From positions 2,728,001 through 2,792,000 of the forward strand of contig BSBM01001448.1 of NCBI GenBank assembly GCA_027924585.1: a stretch of 64,000 bases of DNA, given 5' to 3'. Of this stretch, positions 21,401-32,749 are shown one piece after another. Source of the DNA: Larix kaempferi. Its lineage: Eukaryota; Streptophyta; Pinopsida; Pinales; Pinaceae. A program made the position numbers and the translations under genes. Numbering within the stretch: position 1 is the stretch's first letter; every line of letters begins with the position of its first letter. The notes below the pieces were generated by a model, which saw only the letters and a program-made list of their open reading frames with translations, had not been told where the DNA came from and made no database searches.

Positions 21401-23842
21401 TAAAAGGATCCTACATCAACATTATATCAATGTTAAATAGTCGTAGAGCTGTAGTAAAACATATTTAAAAAGTGCCATAAATCAAACTACTATCATAATA
21501 ATAACCCACAAATTATTATAATTTATGTATCAAGGGTTTGTGACCTAAAAAGGGGCACCCTAAATTCATTCACATATTATGAACTGGGTATAATATAACC
21601 CAGGAAAATCAAATAGTCATCCATGACAGGGTTAATCCCAACATCGACAGGTGTGACTTAGTAAATGTAATCATAGAAATAATTATACAGTCAACCAAAT
21701 TAATCTAGAGTCAAACCAAATGAAGCTTTACAAAATGTATAAAAATTTAGAGCTCGATGGATGCATCGTTTCCATCTAGGCAAAGCTCGATAACATCTAT
21801 TTATTCCATCGTAGCCATCCTAACTAGATAGTTCATCAAAATACTTGGAGACCGGGGTTCGAGTCTCAAGAGAGCTCGCCTGACTCTATCTACACATTCA
21901 AATCAAATTACAAAACTTTATTACTGGACAGGGTTTAGAGTTTAACCCTACGTAATTTATAAACTGTACATTACTGGTGTATCGCATCATAATTAATAAA
22001 ACTCTGAAGTAGGGCTTAGCTCCAAAACGAGTTACAATTTGAAATTTACCAAAATACAAATAGATAAACTGTAAAGCCGAAAGTAAACCAACACCTCTAA
22101 TAAAACAAGATTATATAAGAATCGTAACCAGTGACCTTTCTTTTATAAAAACAAGTACAAACGCAGTTAACACTGCTCGGGTCTACCAAAATTGGTACCC
22201 AAACAAATAAACAGAAGTCTTAATTTCTTTTACAGTTGGTCGAGACCCCAATACTGGCTCTAGCAAGGAAAAAAACCATTACACCAACCGTATTGTCCCC
22301 AACGATTTCCAAATGGCTCACAATAAAAAAGATGGGCAATGCAAAATAGTAACCCTAAATATATGTTGACACAGGTGTCATTCAAATGGAAGGCTCGAAG
22401 CTTATCATGGTCCTCAAACCACTGGATTTGTCTCTCGTACCCTGAAGCTTCGCCGAGACTAAGCCAAGACTGGATATCATCGAAGAATCCCTGCCAACAC
22501 GAGTAGTGAGTGGTTAATAATAAAACTAGAATGCATAAAATAAATATAAATAAACATTTAATGTTTCTACAAAGAGTAACAACGAACCTCTTCTGTCAAG
22601 ATTTGAATGCTATCCTCAAATTGCACCTATCCATCATGGTGGAAGACCAGAAGGGCCGAGAGCATGGTTCTTTTGCAAAGCAATCGAATGCATAAGTCTT
22701 AACACTAATACTCAGTCAAAAACTTCATGATATTTGCCTATGCTATCATTATACATTTCACTTAGTAATCATGGTGGCTGAGAGAGCAGAGCTCTCCAGC
22801 CCTTTCAAAAACATAACACAATGACAAGGACCAAACCCTTAGCGCAAGGTTAGGTTTTCCCCACACATGGAGACCATCAACCAAACCCCTTCACGAGGTT
22901 TCATTTATTATGCAAACTGTCAACCACTATCATTCGAATATCAAAACCCCAACTCTATAGTTTTCGTCATTGTTTTTGCTTAGTGGTTTATTACCTTGGC
23001 GCCTTTGCCATTGATCCACTTCCATATAGTTTTGGTTCAATTTTCATAAGCACCATCGAGTTGTGCTTAGGTAACTCTAACCCTATGGTGAATCAATAAC
23101 CAAGTAATACATTTAAAACATAATCAAGTATAAAATAATTGAGATGCTTTTCACCATCAAGTTTGGTTAGTAACCACCAACTCTTAAGAGAGAATTTGAC
23201 CAACTTTCATGATTGCCATATAATCAACTAAGTAAAGAAGTTGGCTTGTTTACCATGCTAACCATGAGCATAATAAAAACATCAAAATTCGTTGGATTCC
23301 TAACCTCACCTGTAACCCGGTCAAAGTGGCAGAATTCATTAGCAAAAAGCTAAGTAAGCTTTGGGGGATTCACAAGGACCCCTTCAATAAGAGAAATACA
23401 TGTCTAGTATCAACGTTGTAGTCATAATTACGTAATCATAATACAACTAGAAGAATTATAGATACGTAGTAACTAATACTCCTTTAAAAACATGTTATGT
23501 GATATGATGAACTAAACGTAAGTATCACAACTTAAAATATCACATGAAACTGTTGATAAATAGCATCGATGAATGCATGAAACATTTATACAATTAATAA
23601 ATTGAAAGTAATTCCGCAAATATCATACTGATTTTTATGACAGTCATTCACATAATCGTAATAATGTCATTAAGACATAATTGATAATTGATGACAATTC
23701 GTAATAAGTGTCACAGGGAAAATCATACCTTAATAGTCAGTATAAAGCTAAACATACACAAATATACCTTCCGCATAGTAAATGCTAGCATTTATACTAC
23801 ACAGAAATTTTTTAAAATTTTATGAATTTTGGAGGTGTTACA
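15416..23842 (+). repeat. 3' LTR of chromovirus, about 8.4 kb, probably enlarged
   Basis: Starts TGTAAC after the PPT and ends GTTACA; the tail pairs with the 5' LTR at 9110-10503. The first ~850 bases match the starts of the LTR copies at 33773 (minus), 50812 (minus) and 63740 (plus). The related copy at 30849-33773 is only 2.9 kb, so this one probably holds later insertions. A candidate start of foreign DNA is TGTAATATCCCGAATT at 16270, but I could not pair it with an end. The body carries recurring phrases such as GGTCGAACACTG and no gene. Within it, 15767-15785 is a TATA-rich segment that could be the promoter. Confidence 0.72.
16312..16700. repeat. array of GGGC-N4-GCCC motifs
   Basis: At about 16314, 16352, 16401, 16441, 16491, 16613, 16653 and 16684 a short near-palindrome of the type TGGGCATAAGCCCTAA recurs, spaced 40-120 bases. 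Each could form a small hairpin. It lies inside the long chromovirus 3' LTR. Confidence 0.65.
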
Positions 23843-25760
23843 TTTAGCCCCACCATGTGCTCCTTACACTTGTCCTAGTCATCTTTTATGTCGTACGACC
23901 CCCCCTAGGGCCACTTTAGTGAGTGCGCACCCCCTCCATTGTGAGTTGATGTATGTGTTATTGTTCCAGCTCATCATAGCTGTCGATTGTATTATTTGTA
24001 TCTTTTGATATCAACCACTCATTCATAAAGTGGTTAGGTTTTTGGTCTCTCTCATTCCTATTTAAGGAAGAGACCCCCTCTTTGTAAAGGCACCTTTGGT
24101 ATCTTAAAATATTCGAATAAAAATACTATTTTACAGATCAACTTCTTCTAGCTTTGATGAATTCTCTTGCATGTGAATACACAATCTTTTCTATGTCTTA
24201 TCATTGTGGAACTTGCTTTCTCCAAATGTTTTTTATGCCGGGAGGCCGTGTGGTAGAAGAGGAGGGCGAATTGAAGAGGGTGCTATTGTGGGGAAACTCG
24301 ATATCTCTCTCTCGGATCAACATTTGTCTCAGGGAGTATATCTATTGTATCTTTTGGACATCTTGATGTTACTTGTTTCATCTTGTCTCCTGTATAAGTA
24401 CTTTCATGCATGATCGATTCTCATTATAGATTGTGTTTGGCAGGGAAGGGTGCACTGGTCACTTTGGAAGGGTAGCGATTCTACTTGGGGAAGCTGGATC
24501 TCACTCTCGATTGCCTCAGTTTGGGAAGACTGTCATTTTTCAAGGGGGCCACAAGCTTTCAAGGTAAGATCTAGAAGGTATGTATTGATTTTCATGCATT
24601 TTACCCATTGGTCACTTCAAACCCTCATTGATTAAAACCCTAGTTTTATAGATCTGATAGATATCAAGATAATTTGGGCTTAATAACTAAAACCCACCTC
24701 TTAATTAATTAATGAACCTTAGAGACCAAATTTGGTTGGAATCTGACTCCATTTACACCTAGACCTAAGGCACTAAATGCCTCCAAGGGAGGTCGCACTT
24801 GTGGGTTATTAGTCATTTTCTAGATCTAGCACCTGGGTGTTGTTACTTTGACATTTAAACTTCATATCTATAGCTTAGCCACCCTCTTAGTGCCATTCCT
24901 ACTTCAATTTCACTTTGTGGGGCCCATTTCACTCATTTTCCTTAATTTAAGGGTGGGACCCACTTGGGTGTTTTAGATTGGCATTAGATCTTTCTAGATT
25001 TACTTATTTAATCTCATAAGTGGCATATTCATTTGATGGTTGAGCATTTATCCCTTCTATAAGCCTCCTCAACCAAGCCCTAACTCCATTTGTCCACTTA
25101 TATTCCCTAGATCTAGATCCATTTACTCTTGATCTCTCTCTCTTTTCAACTTCACATTTCCCTAAAAGGTATAGAGTAGGTTCGCTAGCCTCTTTTGGTT
25201 AGCTAGGGTCTCCTCCTTGGTCTTGCATTTGCTTGATCTAAAGTGAAGAGTGCCTCGATTAGCGTGAAAACCATTCATCCTTCGAAATCGTGGTTCTCTT
25301 GGGTCACCTCTTTAGTTGTCCAACACCTCTACCATCCTGTATAGGATCACCTTTTGGGACAACTACAAGTTGTATGATAATAGTTATATTCCATAACATC
25401 ACATTTATGATCTCTATTTTAGATGTTGCTTCTTCATTTTATTTTCCATTTTAATTTATTAGGGTTTCCATTTGAATTGGTTGTAAAGAACACATCTTCT
25501 CTGCTATTAAGATAAAATAAAGGTTGTCTTTTCTTTTCGGTAGATCTCTTCCCTCCATACTTGTAAGAGGAGCTAGATTCTCCCATGTTTAATGAACCTC
25601 GTTAGAGTTTATTCACGAAAAGCCCATAAATCAGTCGACACTCACGAAAAGCTAATAAATCCCCCAATGCTCAACTGACTGTAAAATGCACCTGTTTATC
25701 TTTTTATGCAGCAATATTTTAAGAATGCGGAGTTGTTTAACTTGATTGAGAGGCAGGAGG
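23843..25760. other. unassigned DNA with LTR-like segments
   Basis: No supportable gene. 23850-24140 has an LTR-like layout: TATTTAAGG near 24058, then GAATAAAAATAC near 24114 as a possible poly(A) signal. It may be the remains of the element into which the chromovirus inserted. From 24150 to 25700 there are only short open frames and several phrases common in plant LTRs and introns. I cannot delimit an element. Confidence 0.4.
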
Positions 25761-25778
25761 GCCTCACTACAATCTAAC

Positions 25779-25808
25779 AACATGAAGGAGAGGAACATGA
25801 AGGAGAGG
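25779..25808. repeat. 15-bp tandem duplication at the peroxidase fragment
   Basis: AACATGAAGGAGAGG occurs twice head to tail without mismatch, immediately before the recognisable peroxidase coding stretch. Confidence 0.9.
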
Positions 25809-25928
25809 ATTGAAGGATATCTTTATCAAATAACGTAGATTTACCCGGTTACGGCATGCCAGTTTCTCCGGAAGCTGCAGCACTTGCGAATAAGGGTTTG
25901 ACGCTCCAACATATGGTCATTATGTTGG
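25808..25928 (+). pseudogene. class III peroxidase exon fragment
   Basis: In one frame the sequence reads RISLSNNVDLPGYGMPVS, then PEAAALANKGLTLQHMVIML, and ends one base into the next codon at GTATGT (25929), a good splice donor. In plant secretory (class III) peroxidases the segment after GRRDG and up to MVxLxG lies in the third exon and is followed by an intron before the distal HT(I/V)G haem-ligand region. Layout and motif fit. The codon before R is TGA (25811-25813) where the family has Gly, and an upstream TAA (25775-25777) also interrupts the frame, so the copy is dead. I find no other peroxidase exons nearby. Role in the intact family: haem enzymes of wall lignification and defence. 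Confidence 0.65.
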
Positions 25929-26344
25929 GTATGTATTATCAATTATACTACATATTTAAAAAAATTAAAAAACAATTGCATGAAGTGGATTCTTTGTGGT
26001 GTAATAAAGAAGAGATTTGTTATTTATGACAGTTTCTAGCATCGAAGAATTTGATCAAGATGAAAATCACTTTCTCTTATAATAGAATATTAAATATAAA
26101 CATACAATTTACTATTATTATTAGTTAGACAAAGACTTTCTAAAATTAATAACATCTCTAAAAATATTACGTTATACCAGTTTAAAAAAAACTTTTACAC
26201 ATATAAATAAGTTATTCTTAAATACATTCTATTTAGAAACTTCAGTTTTTAAAACCTAATTTTCAATACTTCTTGGAGAAATATAAAAGAAAAATAATTG
26301 TTTTTACTTGAAAAAATACAACCCTGTCCTTCTCCGGCTAATCC

Positions 26345-26786
26345 TCCATATCTCAATTTCTTTGTCAGCGTTTTATAGGCTATTCTTATGTCAACCTCAG
26401 AGAGTATAGAAAATGTTTATCAACTCTAGTGGTTTTCCTAAATATTTAGGACTCTGGTATGTCTGATTCCTCAAATGTAGGCAGGAAAAATGGTGGCTCT
26501 GCATGTCTGGTTATCTGGACCCTGAGGTCCTGAAGTAGCTAGGTTGTAGTGGTACCACATTAAGGCATTGCTGGTCTGATGGCCAGTGGCCACCTTCAAA
26601 TCTTCTGCTAACGTCCACATCTCAATTTCTTTGTCAGCGTTTTATACGTTATTCTTAACTCGACTCAGAGAGTACAGAAAATGTTTCTCAACTCTTCGTG
26701 GTTTTGCTAAATATTTACGATTCTGGCAAGGCTGTTTCCTCAAATGTAGGCGGGAAAATTGGTGGCGCTGTCATGCATGTCTTGGA
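26345..26786. repeat. direct repeat of about 170 bp, two copies
   Basis: 26345-26511 and 26615-26786 align over their length, both starting CCA(T/C)ATCTCAATTTC and sharing TTTGTCAGCGTTTTATA and CTCAAATGTAGGC. Copies have diverged by point changes and small gaps. No coding content is recognised. Confidence 0.85.
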
Positions 26787-27475
26787 TTCATGCCTATATA
26801 CTCTGGAATACCAAATCCCAAATAGCCTACTTATGTATCTAGCTGCAATATTCTTCGTACACAATAACTAAGACAATGAAAAAGACGATCTGCCTCAAGA
26901 CCAGGAGAACATCATATAACTGTGACATATTTATTTATTTATTCACTGATCACTGTAAAATCCGGTAAATCCGCCTTACATTTGCACAGTAAATGCTTAT
27001 GAATACATGGCATGGAACTCCATGTTCTTGGGAAACGGTGTGTTGTGGCGATGCTGAAGAGGTGTTGCATCGCAAATTAGTCATGAAAGTTACTCAGGTT
27101 GGTTTTATCGAAGCCAACTTGTTGGAATTTGGTCAAACAAAAACAATAGTTTTGAAACGGGTGAAACAAAGAAGATGTCGAATTCTAGTCAAATTTACTC
27201 AAATTATTTCAAAATTATTTTTAGAATGAGGTAAAACTCTGTGCAACTTTTTATTATGTTTATTAAAGATATGGTGGTCTGTTAGTGGGAATAGATGAAT
27301 TTCATTCTATCCATCCAGTTTCATTAGCTGACAAAACGTTTCATTATAAAATTCTCATCTTCCAATTTTATTTTTTCCACTAAATTCACTTATTAATTTA
27401 ATAACCCAATTCAATACCATTTCTTTAAATTAATAATCCACATCTACACTATACATCTACACTATACACATACAT

Positions 27476-27605
27476 AATGTCATATACCCTACAATGTACA
27501 TCCCCTTTTTAAATATCTCACCATCACAAACATTCATATTAATGTCATATACCCTGCAATGTACATCCCCTTTATAAATCTCTCACCATCACAAACATTC
27601 ATATT
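27476..27605. repeat. 65-bp tandem duplication
   Basis: Units 27476-27540 and 27541-27605 both begin AATGTCATATACCCT and end CACAAACATTCATATT, with a few changes. Shorter relatives of the GTACATC(C/T)CCTTTGTAA phrase follow to about 27680. Confidence 0.9.
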
Positions 27606-28369
27606 TTGAGAATCATGCAATGATGGGAGTACCATATATACCGGTACATCTCCTTTGTAATGTACATCTCCTTTGTAAATCTATTACCATATATACCGTG
27701 TAATGTAAATCTGTGACTGATGGTTTAAATCAGTGGCATTCAAAGATGCATGTAGACTAAGGCTTGGAAGTGAAAACTCATCCCATCTGTGGATTGGCGA
27801 GCCACCTAGAGGATCTAAATGTTCAAACCTTAGAACTAGTAAGATTTTCCATGTCCCTTCAATGTGAATTAGATGGTTTTCCCCTTTGGAGCAATAGGGT
27901 TCATTCTCAAGGTTTTTTCTCTAAAGGGAAGGAAATGCAAGTTAGATTCATAACGGTCAACATTGACCAAGACTCTCTAAGTGGAGCTCCATCGTACCAA
28001 ATGGAAACGATCATTTCCCCAGTAGATGGGAACCCCCCTTTCTTAATTGAAGTGAATCCAGTTGGTAAATATTAGAAGAAAAGAAAAGTGGTAAGAATGA
28101 GATCAAATTCATTAAACTTGGTCCTGGGTGTAGAAGCAAAATTGAATGAAATTATGGCCATGAGGGATAGAACGTTGGTCGAAAGAATCAATGGTTAACA
28201 TGAGTGGGAATTCAAACCTTAAAGGATTGGGGTTTTGAAGAACTACAATAAATTTTGGGTTATTCCTCGATATGCTTGGTATTATGTGGAGGATGGATAA
28301 CATGGTAATTCCAAGTAGAGGAACACTCATCCGTGACTCATCCTCCATTGCAAAAATAAGTTGGAAGAT

Positions 28370-28780
28370 TGGATAGAACCCTGTATTGTTGAGGAAATGG
28401 ACCTCGTCATTTGATGTTGAGATGGAAACAGTGGGTGAAACTCCAATTTGGGTTAGGATGCCTATTCAAGCGCTCATTTTATAGTTAGGAAAGGTTTTCT
28501 CAAACATTAGTAATTTCATGGGAACCTTTTATGAAGTAGAATTGTCCTTTAGAGCAATATATATATATATATATATGCAAGAATTATCTTGGGCATGATC
28601 TAAAAGAGGGACTAGCTTATTCAATTATCATAAAGGGTGGAGACATATTGAATCATTTCTAGGTTCTTCAGGCTCTTGACTATGAACAAATTCCATTTTG
28701 ATGCAGTAGATGTCATATGTATGGGAACCTCGCTTTGGATTATGCAATTCCTCATCAATGTTAGAAATGGGTAAAGAAGT
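28370..28780 (+). pseudogene. LINE ORF1: DUF4283-like and CCHC zinc knuckle
   Basis: The frame around 28395-28560 reads SSFDVEMETVGETPIWVRMP and, after a stop, FSNISNFMGTFYEVELSFRA. This matches the plant ORF1 pattern of a W-V-R-(L/M)-P motif followed by G-T-F/Y-x-E-V-D-L. After a shift, LKEGLAYSIIIKGG and ALDYEQIPF lead into CSRCHMYGNLALDYA, a zinc knuckle whose His and last Cys are replaced by Asn and Tyr. ORF1 proteins bind the element RNA; this copy has stops and at least two frame changes. Confidence 0.65.
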
Positions 28781-29533
28781 CCCCGACCCCAAATATTGCA
28801 GAATCAAAGGCTATGAACTCTTGATAAGTCTATTCATTTGTTGGGATATCCCTTTGGAAGAATCCAACAAGTTCTTCTTTGAAAGAGCATTCAAACAATG
28901 ATATGGCCACCCAACCAAGAACATGCATATTCCTAGCACAATCACCCGCAAAATATGTCCTAGTTGTGGAGTTGCGTGAGCCTATTTCAAATGCTTTTAT
29001 TCCTTCATTAGAGCAAGGTATTGTGGTCAACAATAAAATCCCCTCTATATTTTGATCTATCATTTTCTTAACATTTAGGTCATTGGATAATTATCCGATG
29101 GGATGTTTTTTACAGAACTTCCATCAAGGCCTAGGGGACTTCTTAGATAGTTTATCACATGTCAACACTTAACTCTCCCTTCACACACTCCCTCTCATTA
29201 AGGATGAGAGGCTCAAATCATCCAAATTTGTCTCCTCCTATGCAATGTTTAATCTCAATGATGATCATGAGGAGCAACATCTATGTTTTGAGGAGGAGAC
29301 ATCTGGTGGTCCTAAGTACAATCTCAGGTATAGATTCAAGGGTCCCCTCAACTTGTCCAAGGTACTAGAAGGGGTTCTAGGATGTATAGAGGAGTCTATG
29401 CTAAAATGGGTGCTTAGAGGGAGAAAACCTATCTTATCCAAGGCTCAACATCAAGCCAACAAGGAAATAGTATTAAAAAAAAACTATCACTTGAATGGGT
29501 GCTTATAGACCAAAATCCCTTGTGCAAGGTTTA

Positions 29534-30215
29534 TCAATGATTTTCCTTACCCTAAATTGTCAATGGCTAGACAAACCCCCTATAAAATTGGCTCTAAATA
29601 TGGTCACTACTAAGAATCTTGACAATATTTCCCTTCAAGAAACTATGAATGATAGGGAAATGCTTCTAAGAGAGCATAAAAATATTTTTTGAGGTTGGTA
29701 CTTCACGCGTGTTGACTTAAAAGGAAGGTTAGAGAAGTTGCTAACGGGTTTGAGGACTAGAATTTTTCAATTGTTTAATTCCTAATATGTTCCTTCAAGT
29801 ATTGGCATTGTTCTCTTCTGAAGGTTTCTCAAGAAGGAAATTATATTTCTCAACATGTGTGTGCCATATATGATGAACAATACTTTTGGAACCATTTTTT
29901 TAACAAGATTAAAAATTTTCATGGTCTTCTCATCTTATGAGGAGGTTTGAATTTATTAATTAAAGCATAGAAAGTATGGGACCCTACTTCTTAGGTGGAT
30001 GTGTTATCAAATTAATCTATACAAAACTTGGACGAGGTGGGGTTGATATATATAGATCCTACCATTCTAATCCCTACATCGTGCAAAAAAACAGTGGGAG
30101 AATATAGAGTCGCCGATAGGATGGACAATTTCCTAGACTCCAAATTCTTCCTTGAGGAAAAAGTTAAATGTAGACAGTGGGTTTCTCAAAGTGTGTTCTA
30201 ATAAATTTCCATCCT
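29534..30215 (+). pseudogene. LINE endonuclease (APE-type) fragment
   Basis: From 29534 the frame gives FLTLNCQWLDKPPIKLALN and NLDNISLQETMNDREM: the N-rich strand and the D-x-I-x-L-Q-E-T metal-binding motif of APE-type LINE endonucleases. After several stops and shifts, 30020-30180 reads DEVGLIYIDPTILIPTSCKK and VADRMDNFLDSKFFLEEKV, which resemble the late endonuclease segment (P-T-W, R-L-D-R-F-L). The enzyme nicks the target site. The Glu of the metal site is present, but the later motif has lost its Trp. Confidence 0.6.
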
Positions 30216-30260
30216 TCTAGAACTAGTATGCAAGGATCCTAAAGCCCGTTGTATTAGAGA

Positions 30261-30848
30261 ATTCTTCCTATGGATAGTTAAACTCTTTCATGGGATTAGA
30301 AAGGTCTGTAGAAACCTAAACCAAGACAGAAAGGTAAAAAATGGAACCATAAACCCCTAGATCAAGCATGCACAAGCATTCAAACATGGAAAGGAAGGGG
30401 AAGAGATAAATGTATTACCTATTGATTTCAAGGTTGTCCTAGCTCCAACTCCAAGCTTGATGTCCAAGGATCTTGAACCTGCAACACAAGATGGGAAACC
30501 AAAACCTTCCATGCATACAAGTGAATTAAAAAAGATATAATATAACATATCATACATCAAATGAACAAGAAGCATAATATGGGAGAATAGGCCAAGTTAG
30601 ATTAATAGGAAATCCATGAAGACATGTATATCAACATGGATTATATCTGACTTGTTGCAGCATGATCATTCTCCAAGCTCTCCATCATCATCCATTCAAG
30701 ACTCATAGGATCATAATCTCCACCTCTCTAAGTGTTTCCATCCTCTAGGGATCATAAGATCAAAATTTTGGTGATATGAGCATTCCTCCAAAAGCTCATG
30801 GATGGCCCTCCTTAAGTAGGACTTGAGAGGCCAACCACTTGGAGAAGA
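30261..30848. other. unassigned, no gene seen
   Basis: Between the LINE remnant and the minus-strand LTR. Only short open frames; nothing recognised. Confidence 0.4.
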
Positions 30849-32693
30849 TGTAACAACTCAAAAAATCAAACAATAAATTTTTTTTTGTGAAGGGGGTTTG
30901 ATTGTTAAGTGTTTATCTTAGCCTAACTTTAGTTAGTATGGATCTTTAATATCCATGATACCGTTATTCTGAAAATAATACCTCCTATGATTGTTTGTAT
31001 ACTAGTATTCTAGCATGGTTGGCTTACAAAGGTTTACTTGTTCATACCTTGTGATATGTTTGTACTAACCTTGATACAAGTTACAGTTCTTATGATTTGC
31101 TTGTGCTATGTAAATTATGCTTCTACTTTGTTTGTACTTTAAAGACTCTTCCTAAAGTCCCAACTATTGTTATTAGGGTTTACGGGGCCTCTGGTCTTAC
31201 TTAGCTTCATATGAGCTAAGGCATGTCTAAAGGGTAATAAATTAAACCGTAGTGGAGGTAGGGGGGTGAATTTAATTGATCCCATGTGAAGTCACGTGAA
31301 TGCTTTCCAGGATGGCTAAGTGTATATCCTAGCGCATTCGCCACACTAAGGTTATTCTATGTTGGTTGTTTTGGGTGTGGAGAGCTGAGGGCTCTCGGCC
31401 ATTTACAACATTGGGGAGGTACTGCACCTGAGCAAGCACATGCTTCCTTACAACAGTGTTGAAGCTTATAAGGTATGTCATATACATTCATGGAATTTTG
31501 GTTGTAAGTCTATAGAGGTTATTTCAGTTTACTATTTTCCATTTTTAACCTTTGTTTCGCTACTGTATGCTAGTAGGGTTCGCTAGAATTATAAAGTTGG
31601 GGCTTGGCTCGATTTGAAAGGGTTTGGGTCTTGGAATCTCTGGCACCATTGGTCTTGGTAAGACTTGAGCACCCTGGAACTCTACAGTCCCTTTCCATTT
31701 CTGTGGTGTGAATATTTTGAAAGCTAGAACATGGTTGATTGGTTTCGTTGGGAGTTACAAGGGTTTTTACGAACCACCCTCTGTTATATGGTACAATTAC
31801 TTTCGTGTTCTGTTCCTCCAGCATTGATGGCTGAGATGTAATATGTTTTTGTAAGCCTCCAGCAAAAGATGTTGAGAAACTCAGAGTTAATGTTTAATTT
31901 GGAATCCTTTGTTACCAAACCTTAGAGTCTATGTGAATGGATATTTATGGTCTCTACATTGTTGATACTTTTACTGTATAATTTTGTATAATACGCCATT
32001 TGCTACCATCAACAAAAATGTCTATGTTCTGTATGAATTTCGTAATGGTTGAAATTTGCTACTTCTGTGTTTTGATATGTTGTTTTCTATTTTGGCCTTT
32101 AAATGTGGTTAAGGCGTTTCCCTCCGATGTCATTCTGGACCTACGGTTTCCAGTACTGTCAAATGCTGTAAAAAAAAGGTTATGTAGCTAAAAATATGTC
32201 TTGGCTGTTAGTATTCGATATTGAGCTTGATTATTTAATATTTTTATATATGTGTGTCTTGGAAGGTAAACCCTTATGGTTTTCGAACGCTATCCTGCAC
32301 TAAGTCTATCTCTTATTAGGGAAGAGTACCAACATTCATTTTGAGAGCGTCATTGTTTTAGGTAGATGCCTTTTGGTTCTTTTATATTTTATAGTTAAAA
32401 AGGGACTGTTGTTAAGCCTAAGTGTAGGTGGTTTGGACTAAGGGATTCGATCCCATCTCATGCTCCGTGTAATTTCTATAACCACTTTTATGTTGAAAAA
32501 TGGATGTGCAAACTCTGTTGTTTTGTTTGGGTTGAAAGAATGCGATCTTTGTTTGATATATGATATATGTGTATAAATAATTATTGTTTATTTCTAAACT
32601 TGTTTTGATATTCTGTTAAATTCATTAAATCTGGGAAAACAGTTCGGTCCTTCGGCCTACATACTGAAAAGGTTATTATTTATTTTGAATGAC

Positions 32694-32749
<56 letters not shown>

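Larger units (their letters stand above)
9110..23842 (+). mobile_element. chromovirus (Tekay/Del-like Ty3/gypsy), 5' LTR cut by the Athila/Tat-type insertion
   Basis: Seen in order: LTR end (10503), iMet-type PBS (10506), gag, protease, RT, RNase H, integrase, chromodomain (to 15376), PPT (15401-15415), 3' LTR beginning TGTAAC (15416) and ending GTTACA (23842). The terminal hexamers are exact inverse complements. The tail of the 5' LTR matches the tail of the 3' LTR: 4 differences in the first 146 aligned bases (9110-9255 against 22455-22600), no gaps. The chromodomain and gag style point to the Tekay/Del group. The first part of the 5' LTR lies left of the Athila/Tat-type element, outside the window. 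Inactive: many stops, at least four frameshifts and two lost catalytic residues. Confidence 0.87.
27764..30260 (+). mobile_element. L1-type LINE remnant, lacking RT
   Basis: On the plus strand a DUF4283-like segment (28370-28600), a zinc-knuckle remnant (28700-28760), a charged C-terminal ORF1 part (29245-29508) and an endonuclease segment (29534-30215) appear in the order of plant L1 elements. Reverse transcriptase, 3' tail and target duplications are not seen. LINE copies usually lose the 5' end, so a copy that keeps ORF1 and loses RT suggests a later deletion or insertion near 30260. A microsatellite (AT)n sits at 28557-28576 inside ORF1. Confidence 0.65.

Noticed and set aside
21855-21880. 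GGGGTTCGAGTCTC resembles the T-arm/B box of a tRNA
   Set aside because: No matching D-arm, anticodon arm or acceptor stem around it. Similar phrases (GGTCGAACACTG, GATCGAATCC) recur through the long LTR, so it is LTR text, not a tRNA gene.
24154-24635. Frames of 60-70 codons near 24.2-24.6 kb
   Set aside because: Overlapping short frames in an LTR-like region without any motif.
26993-27229. 78-codon plus-strand frame with Cys and basic residues
   Set aside because: No domain recognised, no relatives in the window, sits in AT-rich unassigned DNA; not supportable as a gene.
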